Shown in pieces: positions 43,705-52,123 of a stretch of DNA of 64,000 nt. Source of the DNA: Leifsonia shinshuensis (GTDB lineage: Bacteria > Actinomycetota > Actinomycetes > Actinomycetales > Microbacteriaceae); NCBI RefSeq assembly GCF_014217625.1, contig NZ_CP043641.1, forward strand, positions 868,001 through 932,000, given 5' to 3'. The position numbers and the translations under genes were made by a program. The notes beneath the pieces were generated by a model that was given only the letters and a program-made list of their open reading frames with translations, had not been told where the DNA came from and made no database searches. Numbering within the stretch: the first letter of the stretch is position 1; each line of letters begins with the position of its first letter.

Positions 43705-44370
43705 ATGAGTCGAATCGCGATCGTCGGTGCCCACGGAAAAGTCGCCCAGCAGCTCATGCGGGTGCTCTACGACCGGGGGGACGAGTTCGTCGGCGTCGTC
43801 CGCAGCGACGAGCACGCCGAGGACGTCTACCGTCTCGGCGGGGAGGGCCACGTGCTCGACATCGAGCAGGCGGACTCCGGCGCCATCGCCATGGCCTTCG
43901 TCGGCTGCGACGCGGTCGTCTTCACCGCGGGCGCCGGGGCGGGCTCCGGGGTCGCCCGCAAGCGCACGGTCGACTACGCCGGCTCGGTGAAGTCCGCCGA
44001 GGCCGCGGCCTCCGCCGGCGTCCGCCGGTTCGTGCAGGTGAGCGCGTGGGGCGTCGACGCCCCGGTGGCCGAGGACGCCGACCCGCAGTGGCGCGCGTAC
44101 GTGGAGGCCAAGCGCGAGGCCGACGAGGCGTTGCGCGCCTCCGGACTGGACTGGACGATCCTGCGTCCGGGCGGCCTCACCTTCGACGAGGGCACGGGCT
44201 CGATCCAGCTCGGCGAGAGCGTCCCGCGCGGCACCATCGCGCGTGAGGACGTCGCCCGGCTGATCGCCGTCTGCCTGGCCGACCCCGCCACGATCGGCCG
44301 CACCTGGGAGGTCGTCTCCGGCGATGTCCCGATCGAGGAGGCCGTGCACGCGGCGACCACGGCCCAATAG
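43705..44370 (+). CDS. NAD(P)-binding SDR-family protein (atypical)
   Basis: A 221-residue NAD(P)H-binding protein. The dinucleotide motif is IVGAHGKVAQQL (Gly-x-x-Gly-x-x), close to NmrA/SDR_a5 proteins; WTILRPGGLTFDEGTG and the YVEAKREADEAL stretch (Tyr-x3-Lys) are present. The substrate is unknown. ATG 43705 has GGAGG just upstream. Its TAG stop forms the first half of a TAGGCT -10 box for the acyl-CoA ligase gene. Confidence 0.85.
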   Translation: MSRIAIVGAHGKVAQQLMRVLYDRGDEFVGVVRSDEHAEDVYRLGGEGHVLDIEQADSGAIAMAFVGCDAVVFTAGAGAGSGVARKRTVDYAGSVKSAEAAASAGVRRFVQVSAWGVDAPVAEDADPQWRAYVEAKREADEALRASGLDWTILRPGGLTFDEGTGSIQLGESVPRGTIAREDVARLIAVCLADPATIGRTWEVVSGDVPIEEAVHAATTAQ

Positions 44371-44373
44371 GCT
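44368..44373 (+). promoter_or_regulatory. -10 box TAGGCT overlapping SDR stop codon
   Basis: TAGGCT ends 7 nt before GTG 44381; its TAG is the stop codon of the SDR gene. It supports GTG 44381 over a GTG at 44375 that lies within the spacer. Confidence 0.5.
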
Positions 44374-44380
44374 CGTGTCC

Positions 44381-46084
44381 GTGAGTGGTTACAGCGATCG
44401 CCCCTGGGTCTCCGCCTACGCGCCGGACGTCCCCGCCGACATCGAGCTGCCGGAGGGCTCCCTTGCCCACCTGATCGACGGCTCGGTCGCGACCTACGGC
44501 AAGCACGTCGCCCTGGAGTTCTTCGGTGCGACGACGACCTACGCGGAGCTCGGCGACCAGATCGCGCGCGCCGCGGAGGGTCTGCGCAAGCGCGGCGTCC
44601 GCAAGGGCGACCGGGTCGCGCTCGTGCTGCCGAACTGCCCGCAGCACGTCGTCGCGTTCTACGCAGCGTTGCGGCTGGGCGCGGTCGTGGTGGAGCACAA
44701 CCCGCTCTACACGCCGCGCGAGCTGCGCCACCAGTTCGAGGACCACGGCGCGACCGTGGCGATCGTCTGGGACAAGGTCGTGCCGATGGTGCAGGACCTG
44801 CCGGCCGACCTCGGCGTCTCGACGGTCATCGCGGTCGACATCACGCGCGGGATGCCCGCGACCAAGCGCTTCGCGCTGCGTCTGCCGGTCCCCGCCGCCC
44901 GCAAAGCGCGCGAGCAGCTGACCGCGAAGGTGTCCGGCGCCGTCACGTGGGAGTCGCTGGTGTCCTCCCGCCGGCTGAAGGCCTCCGTGCCGCGGCCGGA
45001 ACGCGACGACCTCGCGCTCATCCAGTACACGAGCGGGACCACGGGGCGGCCGAAAGGCGTCATGCTCAGCCACCTCAACCTCGCGGTCAACGCGGCGCAA
45101 GCGCGCGCGTGGGTTCCCACGATCGAGCGCGGCGCGTCCGTGGTGTACGCGGTCCTGCCGCTGTTCCACGCCTACGGCCTCACGCTCTGCCTGACCTTCG
45201 CGATGAGCATGGGCGCGCGGCTGGTGCTGTTCCCCAAGTTCGACCCCGACCTGGTGCTGGACGTCGTGAAGAAGCGGCCGGCGACCTTCTTGCCGGCCGT
45301 GCCGCCGATCTACGAGCGGCTGGTGCAGGCCGCGGAGAAGCGGAAGGTCTCGCTCTCGGGCATCGACATCGCGATCTCCGGGGCGATGAGCCTCCCGCAG
45401 AGCATCGTCGACCTGTGGGAGTCGAAGACCGGCGGCTACCTCGTGGAGGGCTACGGCCTGTCCGAGTGCTCCCCCGTCCTGATGGCGAACCCGGTCGGCG
45501 CGACCCGCAAGGCGGGCACGGTCGGCCTCCCGCTGCCAGGCACCGAGCTGCGCGTGGCGGACCCGGAGGACCCGTCGGTCGACCGGGCGTTCGGCGAGGA
45601 GGGCGAGCTGCTCGCCCGCGGACCCCAGGTGTTCTCCGGCTACTGGCGCAACGCCGACGAGTCGGCCAAGGTGCTCACCGCCGACGGCTGGTTCCGCACC
45701 GGCGACATCGTCACGATGGACGAGGACGGCTTCGTCCGCATCGTGGACCGGATCAAGGAGCTCATCGTCACCGGCGGCTTCAACGTCTCACCGACCGAAG
45801 TGGAGGACGCGCTGCGCAGCTTCGAGGGCGTCGCGGACGTGGCCGTGGTCGGCCTCCCGCACCGCCGCGGCGGCGAGGACGTGGTCGCCGCGGTCGTGAT
45901 GGAGCCGGGGGCGTCGTTCGACGAGGCGGCCATCCGCGCCTACGGCCGCGACTGCCTCACCGCGTACAAGGTGCCGAAGCACGTCGTGCAGGTGGACGAG
46001 CTGCCGCGCAGCATCGTCGGCAAGGTGATCCGCCGGAAGGTGCGCGACCAGCTCGTCGCGCAGCAGGAGGCGGCGGGGGCCTGA
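44381..46084 (+). CDS. Long-chain fatty acid-CoA ligase (AMP-binding)
   Basis: A 567-residue ANL-superfamily enzyme activating a carboxylic acid to acyl-CoA through acyl-AMP. A5-type and P-loop motifs: IQYTSGTTGRPKGVMLSH (about 213-230), GYGLSECSPV, then DGWFRTGDIVTMDEDGFVRIVDRIKELI, and the catalytic C-terminal Lys in RSIVGKVIRRKVR. Architecture and length fit FadD-type long-chain ligases. GTG 44381 chosen from the -10 spacing; no SD. Confidence 0.9.
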   Translation: MSGYSDRPWVSAYAPDVPADIELPEGSLAHLIDGSVATYGKHVALEFFGATTTYAELGDQIARAAEGLRKRGVRKGDRVALVLPNCPQHVVAFYAALRLGAVVVEHNPLYTPRELRHQFEDHGATVAIVWDKVVPMVQDLPADLGVSTVIAVDITRGMPATKRFALRLPVPAARKAREQLTAKVSGAVTWESLVSSRRLKASVPRPERDDLALIQYTSGTTGRPKGVMLSHLNLAVNAAQARAWVPTIERGASVVYAVLPLFHAYGLTLCLTFAMSMGARLVLFPKFDPDLVLDVVKKRPATFLPAVPPIYERLVQAAEKRKVSLSGIDIAISGAMSLPQSIVDLWESKTGGYLVEGYGLSECSPVLMANPVGATRKAGTVGLPLPGTELRVADPEDPSVDRAFGEEGELLARGPQVFSGYWRNADESAKVLTADGWFRTGDIVTMDEDGFVRIVDRIKELIVTGGFNVSPTEVEDALRSFEGVADVAVVGLPHRRGGEDVVAAVVMEPGASFDEAAIRAYGRDCLTAYKVPKHVVQVDELPRSIVGKVIRRKVRDQLVAQQEAAGA

Positions 46085-46103
46085 GCACCCGATCGCCCTG
46101 CCA

Positions 46104-46595
46104 TCACCCGATCGGGAACACAAGCAACGACCCCGTCGCCGTCGCGACCGTCTTCCCGCTCCCGTCGGTCACCACTCCGTCCGCGAAGGCCACCCGGTTG
46201 CCCGGCTTGGTCACCGTCGCGCTGCAGGTGAGCGGGCCGCTGCCGGCGAACACCGGGCGGAGGTAGTTCACCTTGATCTCGATCGACGTGTAACCCTGAC
46301 CCTGCGCGAGCGTCGACTGCACCGCGCAGCCGATCGCCGAGTCCAGCAGGGTGCAGACCAGGCCGCCGTGCACCGTCCCGATCGGGTTGTAGTGCGACTC
46401 GTCCGGCTCGCAGACGAACACCGCGCGGCCGGTCTCGGCCTCCGTCAGTGTCATCCCCATCAGGTTCGCGATGGGCGGAGGAGGCAGCTCCCCCGCGATC
46501 ATCTTCTGCAGGTACTCCAGGCCGCTCACCGTCGGCATGACGGCGACGCCCGGGGCCGGGTCCTCCCAGTGGACGGTTCTCGTGCGCTGGCTCAC
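46104..46595 (-). CDS. PaaI-family thioesterase
   Basis: A 163-residue hot-dog protein of the PaaI/YdiI type: NPIGTVHGGLVCTLLDSAIGCAV carries the HGG motif and catalytic acid, followed by TSIEIKVNYLRPV. It probably removes stalled acyl groups from CoA. The ATG overlaps the APC permease stop (ATGA), so it is translated with it; convergent with the acyl-CoA ligase. Confidence 0.9.
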   Translation of the reverse strand: MSQRTRTVHWEDPAPGVAVMPTVSGLEYLQKMIAGELPPPPIANLMGMTLTEAETGRAVFVCEPDESHYNPIGTVHGGLVCTLLDSAIGCAVQSTLAQGQGYTSIEIKVNYLRPVFAGSGPLTCSATVTKPGNRVAFADGVVTDGSGKTVATATGSLLVFPIG

Positions 46596-48349
46596 TCACT
46601 CCCCTTCCGCGGGAGGTCGGGATCGGCCGGCGGCAGGTCCGCCGGCTCGTCGACCGCTTCGAGCGTATCCGCATTGACCGGGGTCTGCCCCTCGGGGAGG
46701 TTGGAGAAGTCGGGCGCGATCACCGTGGCCGGGATGCGCGAGGCCGCCGTGCCGAACGGCAGCTCGTCGCCCACGGCGACCGGCTCCAGGATGATGTCGT
46801 CGCTCTGCCGCGGGAGGGTGCGGCCCTTGAAGTAGTCGGGCCGGATGATCCGCCAGATGATCATGAGCACGACGCCGATCAGGATGCCGCCGATTCCGAC
46901 GACGGCCTCCGCGCCGATCCCGAAGATGGTGACGTTCTTGCCGTTTTCGTCGGTGAGCCAGTCGGGCGCCGAGAAGCTGATCACGCCGTAGATGAACACC
47001 GCCAGCAGCATGAGCCCGCCGACCAGCGGGAACAGCCCGCGCATGATCGCGTGCCGGAAGCTCGTGAACAGGGTCCGGCGGTAGTACCAGACGCACGCGA
47101 AGCCGGTCAGGCCGTAGTAGAACGCGATCATCAAGCCGATCGACCCGATCAGGGCGGTGAGCAGGGTGACGCTGATCGCGGTGAACACCAGGTAGAAGGC
47201 CGCGGAGACGATCCCCATTCCGATCGTCGACCAGGTGGGCGTCAGGAACTTCGGGTGGATGCGCGCGAACTTCTCGGGGATCGCCTTGTAGACCGCCATC
47301 GACAGGGTCGTCCGCGCGGTCGGCAGGATGGTCGTCTGCGTGGAGGCGGAGGCCGAGGTGAGGATGGAGAAGCCGAGCAGCGTCATCAGGATCGCGCCGA
47401 TCGGCCCGCTGCCGAACAGCGTCGGCCCGATCGCCGAGAACACGTCGCCCGAGTTCGCCGGGTTCGCCAGCCCGATGCCCTTCGTGCCGACGCCCGCGAA
47501 GGCGACGGTGGCGACGGTCACGATGGCGTAGGTGCCCAGCAGCAGGAGCGTGCTGATGATGGCGGCGCGGCCCGGGGTCTTCTCCGGGTTCTTGGTCTCC
47601 TCGTTGATGGAGACCGCCGTGTCCCAGCCCCAGTAGATGAAGATCGCGGTCAGCAGCGCCGGGGCGATGGTCTGCCCGAAGTCGAGGGTGAACGGGTTGA
47701 ACCAGGACCACTGCGGGATCAGCGAGTACGGCTCGGCGTTGCCGGTGTACACCTTCACGAGGGCGAACGCGGCGAAGAATATCAGGATGACGACCTCGAA
47801 GCCGAGCAGGACGTACTGCAACCGGGCCGATACCTCGATGCCGCGGTAGCAGATCCAGGTCATCAGGGCGATCCAGACCAGGCCGGCGATCGTCACGGCG
47901 AAGTTGTTGCTCGCGAGCGCAGCGACGCCGGGCAGGCCGAAGCCGCCGACGAACGTGAAGGAGTACTGCCCGGCGATCTGCGCCAGGTTGGACATCACGA
48001 TCACGTCGGCGATGATGATGCCCCAGCCGCCCATCCAGCCGGTGATCGGCCCGAACGCGCGCGCCGCCCAGGTGAAGGTCGTGCCGCAGTCCGGCTCGGC
48101 CTTGTTGAGCTCCTGGTAGGCGACAGCGATCAGGTACATCGGGATGAACGCGAGCAGCACGATGCCGGGCGCCTTCACGCCGGCGGCGAGCGTGCCGCCG
48201 ACGACGATGAAGCCGAGGCTCGCGGCGAGGCTGTAGGCGGGCGCTGTGGAGGCCACACCGACGACGACGCCCGACACGAGGCCGAGCGCGCCCCCTTTGA
48301 GGCCCTTGTTCCCGGCCTCGTCGGTCGCGGATGAGCTGGTGGATGTCAT
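46592..48349 (-). CDS. APC-superfamily amino acid/polyamine permease
   Basis: A 585-residue transporter with about 12 to 14 membrane helices. The first helix carries the unwound substrate motif GVASTAPAYSLAASLGFI; PDCGTTFTWAARAFGP and GWDTAVSINEETKNPEKTPGRA are APC hallmarks. Hydrophilic C-terminus of about 70 residues. The substrate is not predictable. Its leader can form a two-stem hairpin that buries the GGAGG ribosome site. Operon with the downstream PaaI thioesterase. Confidence 0.88.
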   Translation of the reverse strand: MTSTSSSATDEAGNKGLKGGALGLVSGVVVGVASTAPAYSLAASLGFIVVGGTLAAGVKAPGIVLLAFIPMYLIAVAYQELNKAEPDCGTTFTWAARAFGPITGWMGGWGIIIADVIVMSNLAQIAGQYSFTFVGGFGLPGVAALASNNFAVTIAGLVWIALMTWICYRGIEVSARLQYVLLGFEVVILIFFAAFALVKVYTGNAEPYSLIPQWSWFNPFTLDFGQTIAPALLTAIFIYWGWDTAVSINEETKNPEKTPGRAAIISTLLLLGTYAIVTVATVAFAGVGTKGIGLANPANSGDVFSAIGPTLFGSGPIGAILMTLLGFSILTSASASTQTTILPTARTTLSMAVYKAIPEKFARIHPKFLTPTWSTIGMGIVSAAFYLVFTAISVTLLTALIGSIGLMIAFYYGLTGFACVWYYRRTLFTSFRHAIMRGLFPLVGGLMLLAVFIYGVISFSAPDWLTDENGKNVTIFGIGAEAVVGIGGILIGVVLMIIWRIIRPDYFKGRTLPRQSDDIILEPVAVGDELPFGTAASRIPATVIAPDFSNLPEGQTPVNADTLEAVDEPADLPPADPDLPRKGSE

Positions 48350-48354
48350 GGCAA

Positions 48355-48401
48355 CACCTCCGGTGACTCGGGTCCGCTCACCGGTGAGCGGGCCACCGGA
48401 G
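48355..48401 (-). promoter_or_regulatory. Leader hairpin masking the APC permease ribosome site
   Basis: On the minus strand CTCCGGTG (48401-48394) pairs with CACCGGAG (48365-48358), enclosing a perfect 18-nt palindrome CCGCTCACCGGTGAGCGG (48391-48374). The 3' arm of the outer stem includes GGAG of the SD (GGAGGTG), 6 nt from the ATG. A candidate RNA switch or thermolabile element; it does not match any riboswitch class I can name. Confidence 0.55.
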
Positions 48402-48463
48402 CACAGCGTAGCTCCCAGAGGGCATCGCGGGGTTGCACGTTCTCACAGACGCCGTACCCGCGC

Positions 48464-49384
48464 TCAGCCTCCCGTCGCCGCCGCCAGCCGTGCCAGCCGC
48501 CGGCGCGCCGCCAATTCCGCCTGCGTCTGCGGCCCGAGCAGCACCTGCGCCCCGCTCAGCACGACGGCCGTCGCGCCATGGATCGGCAGCCGGTCTGCCA
48601 CAGGGAGCCCGAGCATGGCGCGGTGCCGCGGCTCGAGCGTCGACACCGCCGCGCGGAACAGCACCCGGTACGACGGCCGCAGCGTCCGGCGCAGCGGCGC
48701 CCGCCGGATGAAGCGCACGATCTCCTCCACCTCCGGGCCGCCGCGCAGCTCCCCCGCATCGGTGACCGCGTCGATCCTGGCGCGCAGCTCAGCAGCGGTG
48801 CGCGGCGGATCGGCGACGCCCATCAGCTCCGCCGCGGTCGCCCACTCCCCCACGTAGCCGTCCGCGCCGCCCGGGATGGGCGACCCCCAGCGCTCGTGGG
48901 CGGTGAGGAACGCGTCCGTGAACGCCAGGTGCACCCACTCGGCGAGGTCGGGATCGTTCGCCGTGTACGGCCGGGTGACGCCGTAGCCGTCGACGAAGGT
49001 GCCGTGCACACGCTCGTGCAGCGTCCTCACCATGTCCGAGCCGGCGACGGCATGCCCGCGGCTGCCGAACGTGACCGTGTGGATCCACTGGATCGTGCCC
49101 GCCAGCCGGCCCAGCGGGTCCTCGCGGTAGCGGGAGTGCTCGCGGACGCCCGCCAGGGCTCCCGGGTGCAGTGCCTGCAGCAGGAGGGCGCGCACCCCCG
49201 CGACGAGCGTCGGCATCCCGCCGTGCACCGTCCACGCCGCGCCGCCGGCCGGGAAGTAGCCCTCGTCCTCGCCCTCCTCGAGCCGCAGCACCCAGCTCGG
49301 GATGCGGTCGGAGCGCCCGGACAGCGTCTCGATCAGGCGCGAGCGCACCGGGCCGAGGAGGCGGTCGACGCCGGCGCCGGTCAT
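48464..49384 (-). CDS. Oxygenase MpaB family protein (DUF2236)
   Basis: A 306-residue protein of the MpaB/latex-clearing-protein-like family. Characteristic words: GGMPTLVAGVRALLLQALHPGALAGV (heme-binding helix with His), YREDPLGRLAGTIQWIHTVTFG, and GYVGEWATAAELMG. The family comprises heme-dependent or putative oxygenases; the substrate is unknown. ATG 49384 overlaps the YbaK-family stop (ATGA). Confidence 0.85.
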   Translation of the reverse strand: MTGAGVDRLLGPVRSRLIETLSGRSDRIPSWVLRLEEGEDEGYFPAGGAAWTVHGGMPTLVAGVRALLLQALHPGALAGVREHSRYREDPLGRLAGTIQWIHTVTFGSRGHAVAGSDMVRTLHERVHGTFVDGYGVTRPYTANDPDLAEWVHLAFTDAFLTAHERWGSPIPGGADGYVGEWATAAELMGVADPPRTAAELRARIDAVTDAGELRGGPEVEEIVRFIRRAPLRRTLRPSYRVLFRAAVSTLEPRHRAMLGLPVADRLPIHGATAVVLSGAQVLLGPQTQAELAARRRLARLAAATGG

Positions 49385-49956
49385 CGTGGCGCGCCGGACT
49401 CGGATGACACAGGCATCCCGAGGCCGTCGATGACCTGCGCGGACGGCAGCCCGCCGAGCAGCCGGCCCGGCAGCAGGATCTTGGAACGCCGCACGCCCGA
49501 GCCGATGATGACGACGACGCCGTCGGCCACGACGCGCGCGTCGACCAGCAGCGGCCACTCCGGCGGCAGCCCGATCGGCGTGATCCCGCCGTACTCCATC
49601 CCGGTCAGCTCGACGGCGCGCTCCATCGGCAGGAAGGACGCCTTGCGGACGTCCAGCAGCCGCTTGACCGTGTTGTTGACGTCGGCGCGCGTGGTGGCGA
49701 GCACGACGCACGCGGCGATCCGCTCGACGCCCTCGCGCTTGCCGCCGACGACGACGCAGTTGGCGAGCGTGTCGGCGGTCAGGCCGAACTCCTCCTGAGT
49801 GGCCGCGGTGTCGGAGACGTCCGGGTCGATCTCGACCACGCCGACCTCGTCCAGCCAGCCGAGGGCGGTCAGAGTCGCGAGGGTGGCCGGGGCCAGCAGG
49901 TCCGTGCGGGAGGAGGCGGGGGCCGTGGTCAGCCCGCCGAGAGTGAAGACGCCCAT
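49381..49956 (-). CDS. YbaK/ProX-type aminoacyl-tRNA editing domain protein
   Basis: A 191-residue single-domain protein of the YbaK/EbsC family, which hydrolyses mischarged tRNAs (for example Cys- or Ala-tRNA-Pro). Recognisable strands: ANCVVVGGKREGVERIAACVVLATTRADVN and the KR/DVRKASF and MEYGGITPIGLP segments of the editing pocket. TAGCGT at 49963-49968 is 6 nt before ATG (leaderless). Co-translated with the MpaB-family gene; the link between them is unclear. Confidence 0.85.
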   Translation of the reverse strand: MGVFTLGGLTTAPASSRTDLLAPATLATLTALGWLDEVGVVEIDPDVSDTAATQEEFGLTADTLANCVVVGGKREGVERIAACVVLATTRADVNNTVKRLLDVRKASFLPMERAVELTGMEYGGITPIGLPPEWPLLVDARVVADGVVVIIGSGVRRSKILLPGRLLGGLPSAQVIDGLGMPVSSESGAPR

Positions 49957-49962
49957 GCGCCT

Positions 49963-49968
49963 ACGCTA
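49963..49968 (-). promoter_or_regulatory. -10 box TAGCGT, leaderless promoter
   Basis: TAGCGT on the minus strand, 6 nt before ATG 49956, identical in hexamer and spacing to the box before the AKR gene at 39361. Confidence 0.5.
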
Positions 49969-49978
49969 GCGCGCCCGA

Positions 49979-50102
49979 CGATTCCTGCCGAATGTCGCCT
50001 TTGCCACGCCCATTCCCGACATTCGTCACGAATCGCCAGGTCGCGATTCGTGACGAATGTGCGTTTTGGGGTCGCGATTCGCGACATTCGTCACGAATCG
50101 CG
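49979..50102. repeat. Intergenic palindromic repeat array, copy B
   Basis: Four units built on ATTCGTSACGAAT in alternating orientation: GATTCCTGCCGAATGTCGCC (49980-49999), GACATTCGTCACGAATCGCC (50018-50037), GCGATTCGTGACGAATGTGC (50043-50062), and GACATTCGTCACGAATCGC near 50083-50101. Word order and spacers (CGCCTTTG, GTGCGTTT, GGGGTC) match copy A at 22046. The last unit holds the TGA stop of the minus-strand acetyltransferase. Confidence 0.85.
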
Positions 50103-50627
50103 AAGGGTGAGGCGCTTGTACATGATGGTGGTGCCGCCGAGGGCGCCGGAGGGTGAGACGGCGTAGCCGGGGATGCCGCCCACGGTCTGCCAGCCCCAGC
50201 GGGCGTAGAGCGACTCGGCGAGGCTGCCGGTCTCGGTGTCGAGGACGAGCAGGGTGAGCCCGGTCGCGGCCGCGTGCTGCTCCAGCGCCGCGAGAAGGGC
50301 CGGCGCGATGCCGCGGCCCCTGGCCTCCCGGTGGACCATGAGCTTGATCACCTCGGCGCGGTGCGGCCCGTTGCGCTTGGCCGCGCGCACCAGGGTGATG
50401 GTGCCGAGCGCGCGGTCGCCGTCCCTGGCGATCCAGGTCGTGGCGTCCGGGTCGGCGAAGAGGGCGCTCCACCACAGGATCGCCTCGTCCGGGGTGGGCG
50501 GCTCGATCCAGCCGACGCTCGCGCCCGACTCCACGGTGTCGATCAGGACGGGAGCGAGCGCCGCAGCCGTGGCTGCGGCGCTCGTCTCCGTGACCTGCTC
50601 GATCAGCGTCGTGGCGGCACCGGTCAC
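50091..50627 (-). CDS. GNAT N-acetyltransferase
   Basis: A 178-residue acetyltransferase with the acetyl-CoA loop in [25 protein letters not shown] (Arg-Gly-x-Gly-Ile/Ala) and [22 protein letters not shown], typical of the GNAT fold. GTG 50627 overlaps the gatB stop, so it is the last gene of the gatCAB operon. The final codons R-D-S-stop come from the repeat array beyond it. Substrate unknown. Confidence 0.87.
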   Translation of the reverse strand: MTGAATTLIEQVTETSAAATAAALAPVLIDTVESGASVGWIEPPTPDEAILWWSALFADPDATTWIARDGDRALGTITLVRAAKRNGPHRAEVIKLMVHREARGRGIAPALLAALEQHAAATGLTLLVLDTETGSLAESLYARWGWQTVGGIPGYAVSPSGALGGTTIMYKRLTLRDS

Positions 50628-52123
50628 TGCGAGGCGCGCTCCAGCACCAGCTCCCGCACGCGTGCCGCGTCCGCCTGGCCCCTCATCGCCTTCATGACGG
50701 CGCCGATGACCGCGCCGGCGGCCTGCACCTTGCCGTCGCGGATCTTCTCCAGCACGTCCGGCTGCGCCGCCAGCGCCTCGTCGATGGCCGCGATCAGCGC
50801 GCCGTCGTCGGAGACCACAGCGAGCCCGCGGGCGTCCACGACCTGCTGCGGCGCGCCCTCGCCGGCGATGACGCCCTCCAGCACCTGGCGGGCCAGGCGG
50901 TCGGTGAGGGTGCCCGCGTCGACCAGAGCGGCGAGCTCGGCGACGTGCTGCGGGCTGACCAGGGTGCCGGCCGGGACGCCCTGCGCGTTCGCGAGGCGCG
51001 CGATCTCACCCGTCCACCACTTGCGGGCGGCGGCGGGGGTGGCGCCGGCGGCGATGGTCGCCTCCAGCTCGTCCAGCAGCTCGGCGTTGTCGACGTCCTG
51101 GAACTCCAGAGCGGTGAAGCCCCACTCCGCCGTCAGGCGCTTGCGGCGGGCGGCCGGCGCCTCCGGCAGGGTGCCGCGCAGCTCCTCGACCCACTCGCGG
51201 CTGGGCGCGACGGGGACGAGGTCGGGCTCCGGGAAGTAGCGGTAGTCGTCGGCGTCCGACTTCGGGCGGCCGGCGGAGGTGGTGCCGGTGTCCTCGTGCC
51301 AGTGCCGGGTCTCCTGCGTGATGGTGCCGCCGGCGTCGAGGATCGCGGCCTGGCGCTGGATCTCGTAGCGCACGGCGCGCTCGATGGAGCGCAGCGAGTT
51401 GACGTTCTTCGTCTCGGTGCGCGTGCCGAGCTCGGACGAGCCGCGGCGGCGGAGCGAGACGTTCGCGTCGCAGCGGACGTTGCCCTCCTCCATCCGCGCG
51501 TTCGAGACGCCGAGCGCCTTGACCAGGTCGCGGATCGCCCGCACGTAGGTGCGACCGACCTCCGGCGCGTCGCCCTCCGCTCCCTCGATCATCTTGGTGA
51601 CGATCTCGACCAGCGGCACGCCGCCGCGGTTGAAGTCGACCAGCGAGTAGTCGGCGCCCTGGATGCGGCCGGTGGCGCCGCCGACGTGGGTCAGCTTGCC
51701 CGCGTCCTCCTCCATGTGCGCGCGCTCGATCTCGATGCGCAGCTCGCGGCCGTTCTCCAGCTCGATGCTGACGACGCCGTCGTGCGCGATCGGCTCGTCG
51801 TACTGGGAGGTCTGGAAGTCCTTCGCGAGGTCCGGGTAGAAGTAGTTCTTCCGTGCGAACCGGCTGGACTCGGCGATGTCGCAGCCGAGCGCGAGGCCGA
51901 GGCGGATGCTCGACTCGATCGCCTTCTCGTTGACCTGCGGGAGGCCGCCGGGAAGGCCGAGGCAGGTCGGGCAGGTGTTCGTGTTGGCGCCGGAGCCGAA
52001 CTCGTTGGCGCAGCCGCAGAACATCTTGGTCGCGGTGTTCAGCTCGACGTGCACCTCGAAGCCGAGCACCGGCTCGAAGAGCTCGAGGGCCTTGTCGTAA
52101 TCCATCAGGTCAGCTTTGGCCAT
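50624..52123 (-). CDS. gatB: Asp-tRNA(Asn)/Glu-tRNA(Gln) amidotransferase subunit B
   Basis: A 499-residue subunit that phosphorylates and transamidates misacylated t[43 protein letters not shown] includes the Cys-x-Cys / Cys-x-x-Cys zinc site and the GatB signature; [12 protein letters not shown], then a C-terminal YqeY-like helical tail (from about 400). ATG 52123 overlaps the gatA stop by one base. Confidence 0.97.
   Translation of the reverse strand: MAKADLMDYDKALELFEPVLGFEVHVELNTATKMFCGCANEFGSGANTNTCPTCLGLPGGLPQVNEKAIESSIRLGLALGCDIAESSRFARKNYFYPDLAKDFQTSQYDEPIAHDGVVSIELENGRELRIEIERAHMEEDAGKLTHVGGATGRIQGADYSLVDFNRGGVPLVEIVTKMIEGAEGDAPEVGRTYVRAIRDLVKALGVSNARMEEGNVRCDANVSLRRRGSSELGTRTETKNVNSLRSIERAVRYEIQRQAAILDAGGTITQETRHWHEDTGTTSAGRPKSDADDYRYFPEPDLVPVAPSREWVEELRGTLPEAPAARRKRLTAEWGFTALEFQDVDNAELLDELEATIAAGATPAAARKWWTGEIARLANAQGVPAGTLVSPQHVAELAALVDAGTLTDRLARQVLEGVIAGEGAPQQVVDARGLAVVSDDGALIAAIDEALAAQPDVLEKIRDGKVQAAGAVIGAVMKAMRGQADAARVRELVLERASQ

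Noticed and set aside
48433..48857. Plus-strand open frames opposite the MpaB-family gene
   Set aside because: Ala/Pro/Arg-rich shadow translation with no domain; the minus-strand gene is clearly the coding one.
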